46,809 nucleotides of DNA from SAR324 cluster bacterium (GTDB lineage: Bacteria > SAR324 > XYD2-FULL-50-16). Location: contig NVSR01000011.1 in the NCBI GenBank assembly GCA_002401295.1, forward strand, positions 1 to 46,809, in the 5' to 3' direction. This document shows, piece by piece, positions 1 to 8,571 of the stretch (its first letter is position 1; each line of letters starts with the position of its first letter). The notes beneath the pieces were generated by a model. It had not been told where the DNA came from and did no database searches. It saw nothing but the letters and a program-made list of their open reading frames with translations. The translations under genes and the position numbers were made by a program.

Positions 1-1
1 T

Positions 2-985
2 AGTTGGGAGATTTTCCGTGATACTCTGATCGAACAAGCAGAACAGGGAGTCGATTATTTTACGATTCATGCGGGCGTATTGTTACGTTATGTGCCACTG
101 ACAGCCAAGCGTCTGACTGGTATCGTCTCACGAGGTGGCTCCATGATGGCACAGTGGTGTTTGCATCATCATAAAGAGAGTTTTCTCTACACTCACTTTG
201 AGGATATTTGTGAGATCCTGAAGTCTTATGACATCGCTTTCTCTTTGGGTGATGGTTTCCGCCCCGGTTCGATTGCTGATGCCAATGATGAAGCACAATT
301 AGCTGAATTGCGTACTCTGGGTGAACTGACCAAAATCGCCTGGAAACATGATGTCCAGGTGATTATCGAAGGTCCGGGTCATGTACCCATGCAAAGGATC
401 AAAGAGAACATGGAAATTCAGCTGGAACAATGTCATGAAGCTCCATTCTATACCTTAGGGCCACTCACAACAGACATTGCTCCTGGATATGATCACATCA
501 CTTCCGCTATTGGGGCAGCCCAGATCGGTTGGTATGGTACGGCGATGTTGTGTTATGTGACTCCTAAAGAGCATCTGGGACTACCCAACAAAAAAGATGT
601 GAAGGAAGGGGTTATCACCTATAAATTAGCTGCTCACGCGGCTGATTTAGCTAAGGGGCATCCCGCCGCTCAATTCAGAGATAATGCTTTGAGCAAGTCC
701 CGCTTTGATTTTCGTTGGAAAGATCAATTCAATCTTTCTCTGGATCCAGATACGGCAAAAGAGTTTCATGATGAAACACTGCCTGCGGAAGGTGCTAAAA
801 TCGCTCATTTCTGTTCCATGTGTGGCCCTAAATTTTGTGCGATGAAAATCACACAAAATGTTCGTGATTATGCCGCGAAACTAGAGCTCACCGAGCAGCA
901 GGCACTGGAAGAAGGAATGAAAGAAAAATCAGAGGAATTCAAAGAACAAGGGAATCAACTCTACCACAAGATTTCCGAATCTTAA
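2..985 (+). CDS. thiC: Phosphomethylpyrimidine synthase ThiC, 5' truncated by window edge
   Basis: Converts aminoimidazole ribotide to HMP phosphate, the pyrimidine half of thiamine, as a cytoplasmic radical-SAM enzyme. The reading frame is open from base 2, before the first internal ATG, and begins with SWEIFRDTLIEQAEQGVDYF, a typical mid-ThiC segment, so the gene starts upstream of the window. Conserved blocks follow: HAGVLLRYVPLTAKR, RGGS, LGDGFRPGS, EGPGHVPM and LGPLTTDIAPGYDH. The C-terminal CxxCxxxxC iron-sulfur motif (CSMCGPKFC) is encoded at 812-838. The family is usually about 430-630 residues; about 327 are visible. It leads a thi cluster (thiE-like, thiG, thiH downstream on the same strand). 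A TPP riboswitch, if present, would lie outside the window. Identity is very secure. Confidence 0.97.
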   Translation, partial: SWEIFRDTLIEQAEQGVDYFTIHAGVLLRYVPLTAKRLTGIVSRGGSMMAQWCLHHHKESFLYTHFEDICEILKSYDIAFSLGDGFRPGSIADANDEAQLAELRTLGELTKIAWKHDVQVIIEGPGHVPMQRIKENMEIQLEQCHEAPFYTLGPLTTDIAPGYDHITSAIGAAQIGWYGTAMLCYVTPKEHLGLPNKKDVKEGVITYKLAAHAADLAKGHPAAQFRDNALSKSRFDFRWKDQFNLSLDPDTAKEFHDETLPAEGAKIAHFCSMCGPKFCAMKITQNVRDYAAKLELTEQQALEEGMKEKSEEFKEQGNQLYHKISES

Positions 986-1017
986 TTGTTTTGAGATGAC
1001 ATCCCTTCATATCTAGA

Positions 1018-1054
1018 GGGTTCACGGTTATCAGTGATTGATAACCATGAACCC
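1018..1054 (+). other. Long hairpin between thiC and the thiE-like gene
   Basis: Arms at 1018-1033 and 1039-1054 pair at 15 of 16 positions around a 5-base loop (GTGAT). The arms read GGGTTCACGGTTATCA and TGATAACCATGAACCC, with one C/A mismatch. No T-run follows, so it is not a textbook intrinsic terminator. It could attenuate or stabilise the thiC mRNA end, or be an operator. No TPP riboswitch core was recognised here. Confidence 0.6.
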
Positions 1055-1100
1055 ATCTTCATTTGGCGTGCAAGAAAATCTTTAGAATATAAAGGATAAA

Positions 1101-1724
1101 ATGAAGCTACTCGTCGTTTCCAATCCAACTTTTTTGGATGGGGAGGCTGATATGGTGAACCGGATGTTTGCAGCAGGCTTGAATCATTTCCATCTTCGCA
1201 AACCGGGGATTGCTAGCTGTGAATTAGAAGCTTTTCTTCAAAAAATTCAGCCGGAATTCCAAAATCGTATCGTACTTCATTCTCATCATTCCCTACTTTT
1301 AGGGTGGGGCTTGAGAGGAATCCATTTGACGGCAGCACATCAAGAAGATCTATGGTCATCCCGGTCGTTATTGAAAGCTCTGGGACCACGAAACCCAAAG
1401 GTGACGATGAGTGCCTCTTATCATTCTCTGGAGCAGCTCGATGGGCCTGATCCCGGTTATACCTATGTTTTTTTGAGTCCTATTTTTGATAGTATTTCCA
1501 AGCAGGGTTACCAGGCTGCTTTTTCTCAGGAGCCTTTAAAACAAGCACTCCTGAAGAGTAGTCTGAATGTGATAGCCTTGGGTGGATGCTCGGAACAGAA
1601 CCTCAGGCAAATCGAAAAACTTGGTTTTTCCGGTGCTGCTTTCCTGGGGCGGATATGGCAATCAGCAGATCCGGTAAAAAGTTTCGAACTACTTCAGAAG
1701 AATCTTACCCCAACCTTAAATTAA
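1101..1724 (+). CDS. Thiamine-phosphate synthase family protein (ThiE/TenI-like, divergent)
   Basis: Probably joins HMP-PP to the thiazole phosphate, or is a TenI-like thiazole tautomerase; sequence alone does not settle which. At 207 residues it has the family length and TIM-barrel landmarks: HLRKP near residue 31 (canonical LREK), GIHLTAAH (canonical GVHLGQ), MSASYHS (canonical StHs), FLSPIFDSISKQGY (canonical GPIFPTxTK) and IALGGCSEQN (canonical AIGGI). The canonical VNDR substrate-binding strand reads VLHSHH instead, so key pyrophosphate/Mg ligands look altered. This form resembles short ThiE paralogs annotated in Bacteroidetes. It sits between thiC and thiG, ending 9 bp before thiG, which supports a thiamine role. 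Start ATG follows AAAGGATAAA. Confidence 0.8.
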   Translation: MKLLVVSNPTFLDGEADMVNRMFAAGLNHFHLRKPGIASCELEAFLQKIQPEFQNRIVLHSHHSLLLGWGLRGIHLTAAHQEDLWSSRSLLKALGPRNPKVTMSASYHSLEQLDGPDPGYTYVFLSPIFDSISKQGYQAAFSQEPLKQALLKSSLNVIALGGCSEQNLRQIEKLGFSGAAFLGRIWQSADPVKSFELLQKNLTPTLN

Positions 1725-1733
1725 AGCTAGATT

Positions 1734-2507
1734 ATGCAGGAACTTATTATTGGCGGTCAAACCTTTAACTCTCGGCTCTTTTTGGGAACGGGTAAGTTTA
1801 GTTCCAATCAAAAGATGCAGCAGGCGATTGAGGCTTCCGGATCGGAACTGGTCACGGTTGCTCTCAAACGCTTCAATCCGGAAGATGCCAATGATGATAT
1901 GTTGGCGCATTTAAATATTCCGGGAGTTAATCTTTTTCCCAATACCTCGGGTGTGCGGACTGCGAAGGATGCTGTCTTTGCTGCGGAACTGGCCAGAGAG
2001 GCTTTGGAAACAAACTGGCTCAAGCTGGAAGTACACCCTGATCCCCGTTATTTACTGCCGGATCACCGGGAGACTTTGATTGCTGCTGAGGAATTAGTCA
2101 AAAAAGGATTCATTGTGCTGCCCTATATCAACGCGGATCCCGTTTTTTGTAAGCATCTTGAGGAGGTGGGTGTCTCTGCGGTGATGCCTTTGGGTGCTCC
2201 TATCGGTAGTAATTCCGGTTTGCAAACTAAAGCGATGCTGGAAATTATTATTGAACAAAGTAAAGTTCCTGTCATAGTGGATGCTGGAATTGGAGCCCCT
2301 TCCCATGCCGCATTAGCCATGGAAATGGGGGCTGACGCGGTGTTGGTAAATACGGCCATTGCCATTGCCGGAGATCCGGTGATCATGGCAGAAGCCTTCA
2401 AGTTGGCTGTTATCGCCGGTCGGCAGGCTTTTGAAGCCAAATTGGGTGCTCCCTCACTGCAAGCTGTAGCCAGTAGCCCCCTGACTGCATTTTTGGAGGA
2501 AACTTAG
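1734..2507 (+). CDS. thiG: Thiazole synthase ThiG
   Basis: Forms the thiazole phosphate carboxylate from deoxyxylulose phosphate, dehydroglycine and ThiS-thiocarboxylate. The 257 residues match the family's usual length of about 255-265. The opening GGQTFNSRLFLGTGKF is diagnostic, and the Schiff-base lysine is K97 in NWLKLEV. LPNT-like and glycine-rich phosphate-binding segments follow: LGAPIGSNSGL, VDAGIGAPSHAA and GADAVLVNTAIA. It begins 9 bp after the thiE-like gene and is followed by thiH, the source of dehydroglycine. No thiS (small sulfur carrier) or thiF is visible in the window; they may lie upstream of thiC or elsewhere. Confidence 0.96.
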   Translation: MQELIIGGQTFNSRLFLGTGKFSSNQKMQQAIEASGSELVTVALKRFNPEDANDDMLAHLNIPGVNLFPNTSGVRTAKDAVFAAELAREALETNWLKLEVHPDPRYLLPDHRETLIAAEELVKKGFIVLPYINADPVFCKHLEEVGVSAVMPLGAPIGSNSGLQTKAMLEIIIEQSKVPVIVDAGIGAPSHAALAMEMGADAVLVNTAIAIAGDPVIMAEAFKLAVIAGRQAFEAKLGAPSLQAVASSPLTAFLEET

Positions 2508-2561
2508 ACTCAAGAGACCTTGGGGAAAAATAACCACTACTTAAGAAGGATGACTCTACAA

Positions 2562-2591
2562 GTAGGTCGGAGTCAGCGCAGCGTCTCCGAT
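2562..2591. repeat. Interspersed palindromic repeat, copy 1 (GTAGGTCGGAG type)
   Basis: Starts GTAGGTCGGAGTCAGC and closes with CAGCGTCTCCGA; TCGGAG at 2567-2572 pairs with CTCCGA at 2585-2590. The same unit recurs at 8520-8549 with one central change (GCGCAG versus GCACAG) over about 29 bases. It lies in the thiG-thiH gap. Likely a REP-like mobile or regulatory palindrome. Confidence 0.75.
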
Positions 2592-2664
2592 ATTTTCTCT
2601 GGGTGAAGTCATGACCCACTTCCATCAATGAGATATTCCTCCAAAAATGAAATAAGTGTAAAAA

Positions 2665-3783
2665 ATGAGTTTCCGTAAAATATTTAACGCTATAGAGTGG
2701 GATCAAGTTGCAGAAAGCATTGTTCGGAAAAAGGACTCTGATGTGGAGCGAGCTTTAGGGAAAAAAGGTAAGCGTGATTTGGATGATCTGCAAGCCCTGC
2801 TGTCTCCCGCAGCTGCTGCCTACCTGGAACCAATGGCTGCATTGAGCCAAGAGCTGACCCTGAAAAGGTTTGGTAAAACCATGCAAATGTATATCCCGCT
2901 GTATCTGTCTAATGTCTGTTACAGCAGCTGTCATTATTGTGGGTTCAAGAGAGAAAATAAAGTTGCTCGGGTGACTTTGACGGCAGAACAGATCCTGGAA
3001 GAGGTAAAGGTTATCAAATCTTATGGCTTCGACCATGTTTTATTAGTGACGGGAGACATGGGTAAAAAAGGGGTGCAGTATCTTGAGGATACAATTCGGT
3101 TGATTCGCCCCTACTTTTCCCATATATCTTTAGAGGTACAACCTGCATCACAAGAGGAATACGAGGCTTGGATCCGACAAGGATTGAATACGGTGCTGGT
3201 TTATCAAGAAACCTATCACCAGCAGAATTACCCGAAATATCACCCGAGTGGTCCGAAAGCTGATTTTAACTTTCGGTTGGATACAGCGGATCGGCTGGGA
3301 AAAGCGGGAATTCATAAAATAGGTTTGGGTGCTCTCTTAGGTCTGGAGAATTGGAGGGTTGATTCCTGGTTTGTGGGGCTACATTTGAATTATTTGGAAA
3401 ACAATTATTGGCAAACCAAATTTTCAATTTCCTTCCCTCGACTGAGGCCCGCGACTGGTATTATGGAGCCGAATATGGTGATGTCTGATCGAGAATTAGT
3501 TCAAGTGATTTGCGCGTACCGGATTTTTAATGAAAATGTAGAACTCTCCCTCTCAACAAGGGAATCAGAACATTTTCGCAACCATATGATTAAATTGGGA
3601 ATTACTTCGCTTAGTGCCGGTTCAAAAACTGACCCTGGTGGTTACTCACAGGCACAGGAAGCGCTGGAGCAATTTGAAATCGATGATGATCGATCCCCTC
3701 AAGAAATCGCCCAAATGCTGCAAGAGCAAGGCTATGAAGCCGTTTGGAAGGATTGGGATATTCATTATGGGAGTCAATTTTAG
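2665..3783 (+). CDS. thiH: 2-iminoacetate synthase ThiH (radical SAM)
   Basis: Cleaves tyrosine to dehydroglycine (2-iminoacetate) and p-cresol, supplying ThiG in anaerobic-type thiazole synthesis. The radical-SAM cluster motif CX3CX2C is present as C85, C89 and C92 (CYSSCHYC). Typical ThiH segments follow: GFDHVLLVTGD, SLEVQPAS, YQETYH, DFNFRLDTADRLGKAG, GALLGLENWR and SFPRLRPA. At 372 residues it is family length. It follows thiG after 157 bp that contain a repeat copy, so it may be cotranscribed or separately initiated. ThiH rather than the oxidase ThiO suggests that oxygen-independent growth is tolerated, in keeping with the nitrate-respiration genes. Confidence 0.96.
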   Translation: MSFRKIFNAIEWDQVAESIVRKKDSDVERALGKKGKRDLDDLQALLSPAAAAYLEPMAALSQELTLKRFGKTMQMYIPLYLSNVCYSSCHYCGFKRENKVARVTLTAEQILEEVKVIKSYGFDHVLLVTGDMGKKGVQYLEDTIRLIRPYFSHISLEVQPASQEEYEAWIRQGLNTVLVYQETYHQQNYPKYHPSGPKADFNFRLDTADRLGKAGIHKIGLGALLGLENWRVDSWFVGLHLNYLENNYWQTKFSISFPRLRPATGIMEPNMVMSDRELVQVICAYRIFNENVELSLSTRESEHFRNHMIKLGITSLSAGSKTDPGGYSQAQEALEQFEIDDDRSPQEIAQMLQEQGYEAVWKDWDIHYGSQF

Positions 3784-3794
3784 GCTTTATCCAA

Positions 3795-3842
3795 CCACTC
3801 CTCTTAATTCAACCCATGTATATAGAATTCGGGCCGGAGTGG
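3795..3842 (+). terminator. Weak inverted repeat after thiH
   Basis: CCACTCC at 3795-3801 pairs with GGAGTGG at 3836-3842 across a 34-base spacer. It falls 12 bp after the thiH stop and could end the thi transcript. The large spacer and absence of a T-run make this weak. Confidence 0.25.
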
Positions 3843-3986
3843 AAGGGATATTCTTTTCTAGGTAAGGTAATTAACTTCATTAATGACAAAAAAAGATTAA
3901 ATCTCAATACTCAACGCTTTGAGTGTAATAAAAACTTCAAGAAGTGGTCAAAGAACCCCATTAATAATATATAGAGAGACGTATCC

Positions 3987-4778
3987 ATGGTAGAGCCTTT
4001 AATCCATGCAACCGCTATTATTGATTCCAAAGCTGAATTGGGTAACAATGTGGCGATCGGTCCTTATACGATTATTGGCCCTGGAGTGGTGATCGGAGAT
4101 GATACTTGTGTTGAAAACCATGTGACTATTAAAGGGGATACGGTTATTGGGCATGGCAATTCGATTGGTCCTTATACCTCGATTGGACTTTCCGCTCAAG
4201 ACAAACACCACCGTAATGAACCGACCAAAGTGATTATTGGTGATGAGAATGACATCCGTGAATATGTCTCCATCAATCGGGGGACCTTGGGAGGTACGGG
4301 ACTTACTAAAATCGGGAGTCACAACCAGCTCTTTATTTCCACTCATTTCGCTCATGATACCCGTGTGGGAGATCATTGTATGTTCGCGAATGGTACCACG
4401 CTTGGTGGGCATGTGGAAATTGGTTCCTATGTAGTGACAGGTGGTTTGTCGGCAATGCACCAATTCTGCAGGGTGGGAGATTACGCCATGGTAGCTGGAA
4501 CTACCGCGATCTACCAGGATGTTCCTCCTTATGTACTCTCTTCCGGTTCTCGGGCAGCAGCTTATGGGATTAATAAAATCGGATTGCAACGTAATGGCTT
4601 TACTGCGGAAGATATTGTGCAGGTACAGCACCTTTATGATCTCTTTTTCTCGCGCGGGCTGATCCCCAAAAAATCACGGGATATGATTGAAACCGAAATT
4701 CCTCCGGGGAAAATTCGGGAGCGTTTTTTAGAATTTATTAAAAACTCCAAGAGAGGCTTGATAAGTAAGGGGTCATAG
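3987..4778 (+). CDS. lpxA: Acyl-ACP:UDP-N-acetylglucosamine O-acyltransferase LpxA
   Basis: First step of lipid A synthesis in the cytoplasm, moving a hydroxyacyl chain from ACP to UDP-GlcNAc. The 263 residues consist of left-handed beta-helix hexapeptide repeats (for example NNVAIGPYTIIGPGVVIG) followed by a helical C-terminus. The catalytic histidine segment THFAHD aligns with E. coli HIAHD and places H123 as the base (H125 in E. coli). The GGLSAMHQFCRVG and QDVPPYV blocks are diagnostic. It marks a lipid A-containing outer membrane. Its usual partners lpxD, fabZ and lpxB are not beside it: thiH lies upstream and a sensor kinase downstream. The ATG start has a modest purine-rich leader (GAGAGAC). 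Confidence 0.96.
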   Translation: MVEPLIHATAIIDSKAELGNNVAIGPYTIIGPGVVIGDDTCVENHVTIKGDTVIGHGNSIGPYTSIGLSAQDKHHRNEPTKVIIGDENDIREYVSINRGTLGGTGLTKIGSHNQLFISTHFAHDTRVGDHCMFANGTTLGGHVEIGSYVVTGGLSAMHQFCRVGDYAMVAGTTAIYQDVPPYVLSSGSRAAAYGINKIGLQRNGFTAEDIVQVQHLYDLFFSRGLIPKKSRDMIETEIPPGKIRERFLEFIKNSKRGLISKGS

Positions 4779-4848
4779 CTTAGTCTGCATAGTACTCGGG
4801 CACATTCACTTGTCAGTTTTCAATCCATTCACTCACTCTATACAAATC

Positions 4849-6885
4849 ATGGGCAAGCAAACGGATAAAAAAATTTTGGGGGTTCTTCGAGAATCCCGTC
4901 TATTCCGACAGTTTGCAGATCAAGAACTGGTCCAGTTAATTTCCTTCTCTTCCTTGAGGACGTTTAAGCAAGGTGAGGTCATTATCGAGGAAGGCAAATC
5001 GAATGATCGTGTGTATATTATTGTCACGGGTCGTGTAGGGGTTTTTGCTGATGATGAGTTTATCCTGACGCTGGGACGGAAAGGAGACCTTTTTGGTGAA
5101 ATGAGTGTAATCACCAAAAAGTTAACCACAGCAGCGGTGATTGCGGGTTCCAGAGTCGAGCTTTTCACGATTTCAGCTGATGAGATTAATGATTCCGGTG
5201 GTGTTGAACTACGCAGCATGATCTATAAGATCTTCTTGGATATCTTAACGGAAAAACTGACAGCTACCACCAAGCAGGTAAAAGGTTTTCAAGCGACTAA
5301 GAATGAGCTGGCTATTTCCGAGGATATTATCAGCTCTGTCTTGGAAAGCATGAGTGATGGAGTGGTTGTGGCTGATAGCGATGGCCAAATCCTGCATGTG
5401 AATGAAGCCTTTATGAAAATGGTTGGTAATATAGAGATCCCCTTAGACTTTCAGTATTGGCCCAAAACTCTGGGATTCTACCAGAAAGACATTAAAACTC
5501 TAATAGATTTTAAAGATTTGCCCATGCTCAAAGCAATGGTGGGGCAAGTCTGTGATTCGGAAGAGATTTATGTTAAAAATCCTGCCATGCAAGAGGGGCG
5601 TTGGTTGCAGGCCAGTGCACGGCCCTTAGTCGTCAGTGAAGAGGATAGCCTGGATGGTGCTGTTGTTGTTTATCGTGATTATACGAAAAAGAAAAATGAA
5701 GAACTGGCGCTGATCAAAGCTAAGGAACACGCGGAAGCCACGGCCAAAGCCAAGTCGGAATTCCTGGCTGTGATGAGCCATGAGTTACGGACTCCCTTGA
5801 ATGGCATCATCGGCATGACAGACTTGCTCACCAAAACTCAGTTGGATGAGGAACAGCAGGATTGTGCCGAGTCGATTCGTGCCAGTGGAGAGACTCTCCT
5901 CAATATTGTGATGAGCATTCTTGATTTTAGTGATTTGGAAGCTGGAACCCTCAGGTTGACGGTAGCTCCTTTTGCACTCAAGAACGGTATTGAAGCGGTA
6001 ATTCAGAAACTCGACTCAGCAGCTAAAAATAAAAATATCTCCTTGGAAGTGAAGTTATCCAGTGATCTACCAGCCTGGGCCAAGGGAGATCAAGATCGTA
6101 TCCAACAGATCCTAAACAATATTGTACATAACGCCATTAAGTTCTCTTCCAAAGGCGTAGTTCGGATTAGCGCGAAACTTTCCCAAACCCATCAAGATGA
6201 GGATGAACTCTTATTCAGCGTGGCTGATGAGGGCATTGGGATTCCTCAAGATAAATTGCCTCAGCTATTCGAACCTTTTGCTCAGTTAGATTCCACCTTT
6301 GCCCGTAAATTTGATGGAGCAGGCATTGGGCTGAGTATTTGTAAAAAACTGGTGGAAAAGATGAATGGTAAAATCTGGGTCACTAGTGAATTAGGCCAAG
6401 GATCCACTTTTCACTTCACCATTCGAACGGAAAAAGTAACACAGGAAGCGGCTGCGATTAAGCTTGGCGAAAGCAAAGAGAGTAAGCCTAAAAAACTGGA
6501 CCAAAGTTTTGCGGAAGCTTTTCCCTGTCGCATTCTCGTGGCTGAAGATAACGCCATGAACCAGAAACTAATTGGTAAGGTTTTGAAAAAACTAGGCTAT
6601 GCTCCAGTTTTTGCGGGCAATGGTGTTTTGGCAGTGGAAGCTGTACGGAAAGATCCTTACGACTTAATTTTAATGGATCTGCAAATGCCGGAGATGGATG
6701 GACAAGAAGCCTCCCGTAAAATTCAAACGGAACAGCCCGCAGAGTGCCGACCTAAAATTATTGCTTTAACAGCCAATGTCATGGATGGAATTCGTGAGCA
6801 GTGTCTTGAATCTGGTATGGTTGATTATATGGCCAAGCCTCTGAGAATGGATAAATTGGCAATAATGCTCCAAAAGTGGTTGTAA
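4849..6885 (+). CDS. Hybrid histidine kinase with N-terminal cyclic-nucleotide-binding domain
   Basis: Predicted soluble sensor kinase. In order (numbered from the ATG at 4849): a CRP-like cNMP-binding domain at about 10-135 (FKQGEVIIEEGKSNDRVYII, GDLFGEMS), a PAS domain at about 160-285, a HisKA domain with phospho-acceptor H311 in MSHELRTPLNG, a HATPase domain with N-box (NNIVHNAIKFS) and G-boxes (DEGIGIP, GAGIGLSICKKL), and a receiver domain with phospho-acceptor D610 in LILMDLQMPEMDG. No membrane segment is seen. An upstream TTG at 4810 would add 13 residues; neither start has a strong ribosome site. The cNMP domain suggests control by cAMP or cGMP, and a class III cyclase is encoded at 31195-33480. 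Its target is unknown. Confidence 0.92.
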   Translation: MGKQTDKKILGVLRESRLFRQFADQELVQLISFSSLRTFKQGEVIIEEGKSNDRVYIIVTGRVGVFADDEFILTLGRKGDLFGEMSVITKKLTTAAVIAGSRVELFTISADEINDSGGVELRSMIYKIFLDILTEKLTATTKQVKGFQATKNELAISEDIISSVLESMSDGVVVADSDGQILHVNEAFMKMVGNIEIPLDFQYWPKTLGFYQKDIKTLIDFKDLPMLKAMVGQVCDSEEIYVKNPAMQEGRWLQASARPLVVSEEDSLDGAVVVYRDYTKKKNEELALIKAKEHAEATAKAKSEFLAVMSHELRTPLNGIIGMTDLLTKTQLDEEQQDCAESIRASGETLLNIVMSILDFSDLEAGTLRLTVAPFALKNGIEAVIQKLDSAAKNKNISLEVKLSSDLPAWAKGDQDRIQQILNNIVHNAIKFSSKGVVRISAKLSQTHQDEDELLFSVADEGIGIPQDKLPQLFEPFAQLDSTFARKFDGAGIGLSICKKLVEKMNGKIWVTSELGQGSTFHFTIRTEKVTQEAAAIKLGESKESKPKKLDQSFAEAFPCRILVAEDNAMNQKLIGKVLKKLGYAPVFAGNGVLAVEAVRKDPYDLILMDLQMPEMDGQEASRKIQTEQPAECRPKIIALTANVMDGIREQCLESGMVDYMAKPLRMDKLAIMLQKWL

Positions 6886-7041
6886 AACAGTACTATAGAA
6901 AGATTGACTTCTCATTCCTATATACTCCCCGATGACAGCATACTCGCTCTTACGCTCTGACCTTTACAGTTTTGAAGCAGTAATTATAATAGTGAAGTTC
7001 AACTGGATTGAGATAACTATCTTCCCCCTTGATATAAAATT

Positions 7042-8517
7042 ATGAAAATATCTATCCCTTTAAAAATAGCATTGCTCCAAATCATCTTCCTGGGCTTTGC
7101 TTTGCTTCTGTTATCATTCCTTGAGGCTACTGCCACTAACTTGTTTATGTTGGTTGGCTTGATCTCTGGTCTATTGATTCTTATAAGCTGGGGAGCTTGT
7201 CAGTGGCTTTTTTCCAGCCCTGTGCAGAAAGTTATATTATTGCTAGAGGATAGTCATCAGAAGAACATAGGAGCTGAGCAGTTTGGTGAGAAAAAACGAA
7301 ATGATGAGGTGGGGGAACTTTATCGTCTAGTCTACCAAAGTCTTGTGCTGGAAAAACAGGGATCTCGTGCCATCATCCAAGAGTTGGAAGGGAACTCGGG
7401 AATCCTACAAAAAACATCGAAGCAGTTAACTGAGAATTCAGAACAGTTAGCAGAGCAAGTAGAGCAGATCACTACCAAGGCAGAGCGAGTGGTGAACGGA
7501 GCGCAAGCCAATTCGCAGACTATGACGAATGTGGTGACCTCAGCGAATGACGCATCTCACAATATCAGTACTATTTCGGCTGCAGTGACCCAGTTGAGTG
7601 CTAATATCTCAACGGTTGCCGCAGCAGCGGAGCAGGCCTCCGCAAACATGATGAGTGTGAGCGATAACAATAAGAATATCTCTACGGAGATTGCCCATGT
7701 GGCCAACTCGATTGACATCATGTCTAATGCCCTGGAACGGATTTATGAAAAAACTCAGGATGCAGCCAGAGTCTCGGGTAATGCGGGAGACTTGATTGAG
7801 GCTAATTTAGAAGAAATGATTCAGTTAGAAAACTCTTCTAATAATATTAGTGGCATTGTCAAAATGGTGAATGAGATTGCGGACCAAACGAATATGCTGG
7901 CCCTCAACGCCACCATTGAAGCAGCCAGTGCTGGTACTGCTGGTAAAGGTTTTGCCGTTGTCGCAGAGGAAATCAAACAGTTAGCGCAACAAACAACGAA
8001 ATCCAATGCGGATATTTCGATTGAGATTGATCATACGCTGCAACTGATTCAAGAGACTCGCTCCAGTGTCTATGAAGTCAATAAGGAATTCCACAGTTTG
8101 GTGAATATCAATAAAGCCATCGCGCTATCTACAGGGGAACAGAGTACTATTTCTACGCAGATTGCCCAGTCCGTGGAATCTGTGTCTGATGCATCCAAAT
8201 CGAATGCTATTAATGTGAGTGAAGCGAGCCTGGGAATCAGAGAAATTACTCGCTCCGCAGCAGAAGCTGCCGGTGCTTCCAATGAATCCTCTAAGAGAGT
8301 TGCTGAAATTGCGGAAGTTTTTAAGGAAATCGCCTCATCTAGTTCTGTTGTTTCAGAGCGGATTGGTAACGTGATTCAGAATATTAAAGGGATTCAGGTG
8401 GAGATGACGGAGGTTTCTCAGATTACGGTTGAAAATCGTCAGGATTCTCAGAAAATTCGCCAGACCGTCGAACTATTAGCGCAGACTATTCTACGCCAGA
8501 AAGAAGCTCAAACGTAA
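7042..8517 (+). CDS. Methyl-accepting chemotaxis protein with almost no periplasmic domain
   Basis: Chemoreceptor that signals to the CheA/CheW array. Two membrane helices at about residues 7-27 and 33-57 are separated by only a few polar residues, so there is no ligand-binding ectodomain. A short HAMP-like linker (about 58-110) leads into a long coiled-coil signalling region. The hairpin tip is clear: NEIADQTNMLALNATIEAAS then GKGFAVVAEEIKQLAQQT. The 491 residues are near the usual 500-650, shortened by the missing sensor part. It may sense membrane state, or internal signals through partners. It follows the hybrid kinase by 156 bp on the same strand and ends 2 bp before a repeat copy. Flagellar genes elsewhere in the window fit chemotaxis. 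Confidence 0.94.
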   Translation: MKISIPLKIALLQIIFLGFALLLLSFLEATATNLFMLVGLISGLLILISWGACQWLFSSPVQKVILLLEDSHQKNIGAEQFGEKKRNDEVGELYRLVYQSLVLEKQGSRAIIQELEGNSGILQKTSKQLTENSEQLAEQVEQITTKAERVVNGAQANSQTMTNVVTSANDASHNISTISAAVTQLSANISTVAAAAEQASANMMSVSDNNKNISTEIAHVANSIDIMSNALERIYEKTQDAARVSGNAGDLIEANLEEMIQLENSSNNISGIVKMVNEIADQTNMLALNATIEAASAGTAGKGFAVVAEEIKQLAQQTTKSNADISIEIDHTLQLIQETRSSVYEVNKEFHSLVNINKAIALSTGEQSTISTQIAQSVESVSDASKSNAINVSEASLGIREITRSAAEAAGASNESSKRVAEIAEVFKEIASSSSVVSERIGNVIQNIKGIQVEMTEVSQITVENRQDSQKIRQTVELLAQTILRQKEAQT

Positions 8518-8519
8518 AT

Positions 8520-8549
8520 GTAGGTCGGAGTCAGCACAGCGTCTCCGAC
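8520..8549. repeat. Interspersed palindromic repeat, copy 2 (GTAGGTCGGAG type)
   Basis: Nearly identical to the copy at 2562-2591. GTCGGAG at 8524-8530 pairs with CTCCGAC at 8543-8549. It starts 3 bases after the chemoreceptor stop, between convergent genes, where it could serve as a hairpin terminator for both strands. Confidence 0.75.
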
Positions 8550-8571
8550 ATCCTTTATTTCTTCTGGCTCC

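Noticed and set aside
4810..4848. TTG start for the hybrid kinase, 13 codons upstream of the chosen ATG
   Set aside because: No ribosome site and no conserved extension expected before the cNMP domain; the ATG at 4849 is simpler.
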